Assembly (NCBI GenBank): GCA_034437315.1
Contig: DAOTUC010000322.1
Span: 1-6,152 of the forward strand
Source: DSAR01 sp034437315
GTDB taxonomy: Bacteria > Chloroflexota > Anaerolineae > B4-G1
DNA length: 6,152 bases
Reading direction: 5' to 3'
How positions within the stretch are numbered: the first letter of the stretch is position 1; every line of letters starts with the position of its first letter. The notes beneath the pieces are model-generated. The model searched no databases. It was given only the letters and a program-made list of their open reading frames with translations, and was not told where the DNA came from. Shown one piece after another: positions 5,491 to 6,152 of this stretch. A program made the translations under genes and the position numbers.

Positions 5491-5516
5491 CGTATATTTG
5501 AATATGCGAATATACG
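5491..5516. promoter_or_regulatory. Probable ArsR-type operator (26-bp palindrome)
   Basis: The outer 8 bases are a perfect inverted repeat, CGTATATT at 5491-5498 and AATATACG at 5509-5516. Inside, G-C, A-T and T-A pairs continue to the centre (5503/5504), so 22 of 26 positions are symmetric. A partly degenerate direct copy, TTGAAGTATCCGTATAT (5481-5497), lies immediately before TTGAATATGCGAATAT (5498-5513), suggesting two adjacent half-occupied sites. AT-rich palindromes of this kind are typical ArsR-family operators. It lies just downstream of the TATAAT box of the sulfur operon, covering roughly +3 to +28, where a bound repressor would block RNA polymerase. That the operon's own ArsR protein binds here is inferred. 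Confidence 0.7.
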
Positions 5517-5525
5517 AACGTTCAA

Positions 5526-5554
5526 ATTATACTACAGATTCCGGGGAAGTGCAA
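5526..5554 (-). promoter_or_regulatory. Promoter of the sulfur-relay operon
   Basis: On the - strand a perfect TATAAT lies at 5531-5526, with TTGCAC at 5554-5549 as a weak -35 box and an exact 17-base spacer. Predicted transcription start is near 5519, giving a leader of about 120 bases before the ATG at 5397. The palindromic operator lies directly behind the start point, and the hairpin at 5566-5582 lies just upstream of the -35. No other credible promoter is seen within the seven-gene operon. Confidence 0.65.
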
Positions 5555-5565
5555 GTGTTTGGGGC

Positions 5566-5582
5566 GGCAACCAGAGGTTGCC
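5566..5582. promoter_or_regulatory. Perfect 7-bp hairpin with 3-base loop
   Basis: GGCAACC (5566-5572), loop AGA, GGTTGCC (5576-5582). No T run follows on either strand, so it is not a textbook rho-independent terminator. It lies 168 bases after the stop of the pstS-like gene and 12 bases upstream of the -35 box of the sulfur operon. It may be the 3' end signal of the former or an upstream operator of the latter. Confidence 0.45.
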
Positions 5583-5749
5583 AGTCACTGCGGGTAGAAT
5601 TCCACTGACAACCGTGAGGATTAAAAATATGTTTAGGAGTGTGTGCAACGATGTTTGGGGTTTGAGCTCTGTCACTCTTCACCTCTCCCTAATGCGCGGC
5701 GTCCGCCCCCTCCGCCCCGATGGAGAACTTGGCCACGTCCGGCATACGG

Positions 5750-6152
5750 TTACTGAATGGCCTGGTTGAAACACCGGATCGCTTCCTGGTAAGCTTCCTC
5801 ATCCGGCATAAAGTACCCCACATCGACAATGTAGTGTTTGACCTGACGCAGGTAGAAGTTGAGAAACGCCGCCGTCTGGGGCTTCATATTGAGAGTCTCC
5901 CCGGCAGTGTAGATGAACAGCGGACGCACCAGGGGATAAGCGCCCAGGTCGACTGTTTCCGGTCTCGGCTCGACTCCATCCACCGGCAGCGTTCGCAACG
6001 TTGCGCTGTTCGCCCGGTAGTAGGCGTAACCAAAGAAACCGACAGCGTAAGGGCTTTCCTGGATCCCTTGGGCCAACACGTCGTCGTCCTCGCTCATCAT
6101 CTTGATGTTGCTCGCTGCCAGGAGAGCGCCCGGATTGTCATCGAAGAGTCTC
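5750..6152 (-). CDS. pstS: PstS-like phosphate ABC transporter substrate-binding protein (5' end cut by window)
   Basis: The last 133 residues of a periplasmic or extracytoplasmic solute-binding protein of the PstS type, the phosphate-capturing part of the Pst ABC transporter. The frame stays open to the window edge, so the ATG at 6100 is internal, not the start. Visible features: SNIKMMSEDDDVLAQGIQ, then PYAVGFFGYAYYRANSATL, the hallmark GAYPLVRPLFIY with its preceding VDG..P.PETV segment, and a C-terminal FLNFYLRQVKHYIVDVGYFMPDEEAYQEAI helix region where PstS proteins normally end. The stop is TAA at 5752-5750. The signal peptide and first lobe lie outside the window. The gene is probably the upstream end of a separate pst transcript; pstCAB are not downstream of it here, so they lie on the other side or elsewhere. 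A related anion-binding protein is possible. Confidence 0.85.
   Translation of the reverse strand, partial: RLFDDNPGALLAASNIKMMSEDDDVLAQGIQESPYAVGFFGYAYYRANSATLRTLPVDGVEPRPETVDLGAYPLVRPLFIYTAGETLNMKPQTAAFLNFYLRQVKHYIVDVGYFMPDEEAYQEAIRCFNQAIQ

Larger units (their letters stand above)
5398..5749. other. Intergenic region between pstS-like gene and sulfur operon
   Basis: Holds the leader, operator, promoter and hairpin described separately. The leader contains two copies of GTAATGGG 12 bases apart (5440-5447 and 5452-5459). The part 5583-5749, downstream of the pstS-like stop, shows no reading frame with family resemblance, no T-tailed stem-loop on the - strand, and only a short direct repeat TCCGCCCC at 5702-5709 and 5711-5718. 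No RNA gene is recognised. Confidence 0.6.

Noticed and set aside
5566..5582. Rho-independent terminator
   Set aside because: The stem is perfect, but no T run follows on either strand, so it is listed only as a hairpin of uncertain role.

Overview
The window is a 6.15 kb piece of a GC-rich bacterial genome, most likely a Chloroflexota (Anaerolineae/Caldilineae-like) bacterium. That assignment is an inference: it rests on the character of the secreted lipoprotein, the SurE variant, and the style of the DsrE/TusA/ArsR cluster with strong AGGAGG ribosome sites. No rRNA or other marker gene is present to prove it. I see no tRNA, rRNA, CRISPR array, transposase or phage gene.

Layout. Bases 1-509 hold no convincing gene. 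They carry a large imperfect inverted repeat (about 136-282) and a probable promoter for the first gene. On the + strand follow a Cys-rich lipoprotein of unknown function (510-1604) and surE, a survival-type 5'/3'-nucleotidase (1636-2472). On the - strand, ending tail-to-tail against surE with an 8-bp overlap, is a seven-gene operon read from 5397 down to 2465: tandem NifX/NifB-type cofactor-binding protein, DsrE, DsrF, DsrH, TusA, DsrE2 and an ArsR-family repressor. Its genes are separated by 36 bases or fewer, and some overlap. Bases 5398-5749 hold the operon's promoter and leader. The window ends in the 3' part of a PstS-like phosphate-binding protein gene (5750 to beyond 6152, - strand).

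How the genes work together. The main operon looks like a self-contained sulfur-relay module. TusA and DsrE2 are small persulfide carriers or transferases. DsrE, DsrF and DsrH together correspond to the TusD-TusC-TusB / DsrEFH heterohexamer, in the same gene order as in known systems. The expected downstream acceptor (TusE/DsrC) and donor (cysteine desulfurase or rhodanese) are absent from the window. In front sits an unusual protein with two diverged NifX-like domains, each carrying a matching Cys and His-Ile-x-x-x-Cys set. The last gene is an ArsR-type repressor. Just downstream of a TATAAT promoter in front of the first gene lies a 26-bp imperfect palindrome (22 of 26 positions symmetric), in the right place for the operon's own repressor to block transcription. 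The simplest reading is a sulfur-species-responsive, autoregulated sulfur-trafficking operon whose NifX-like protein may bind a metal, Fe-S cluster or persulfide. The regulatory loop and that binding role are inferences.
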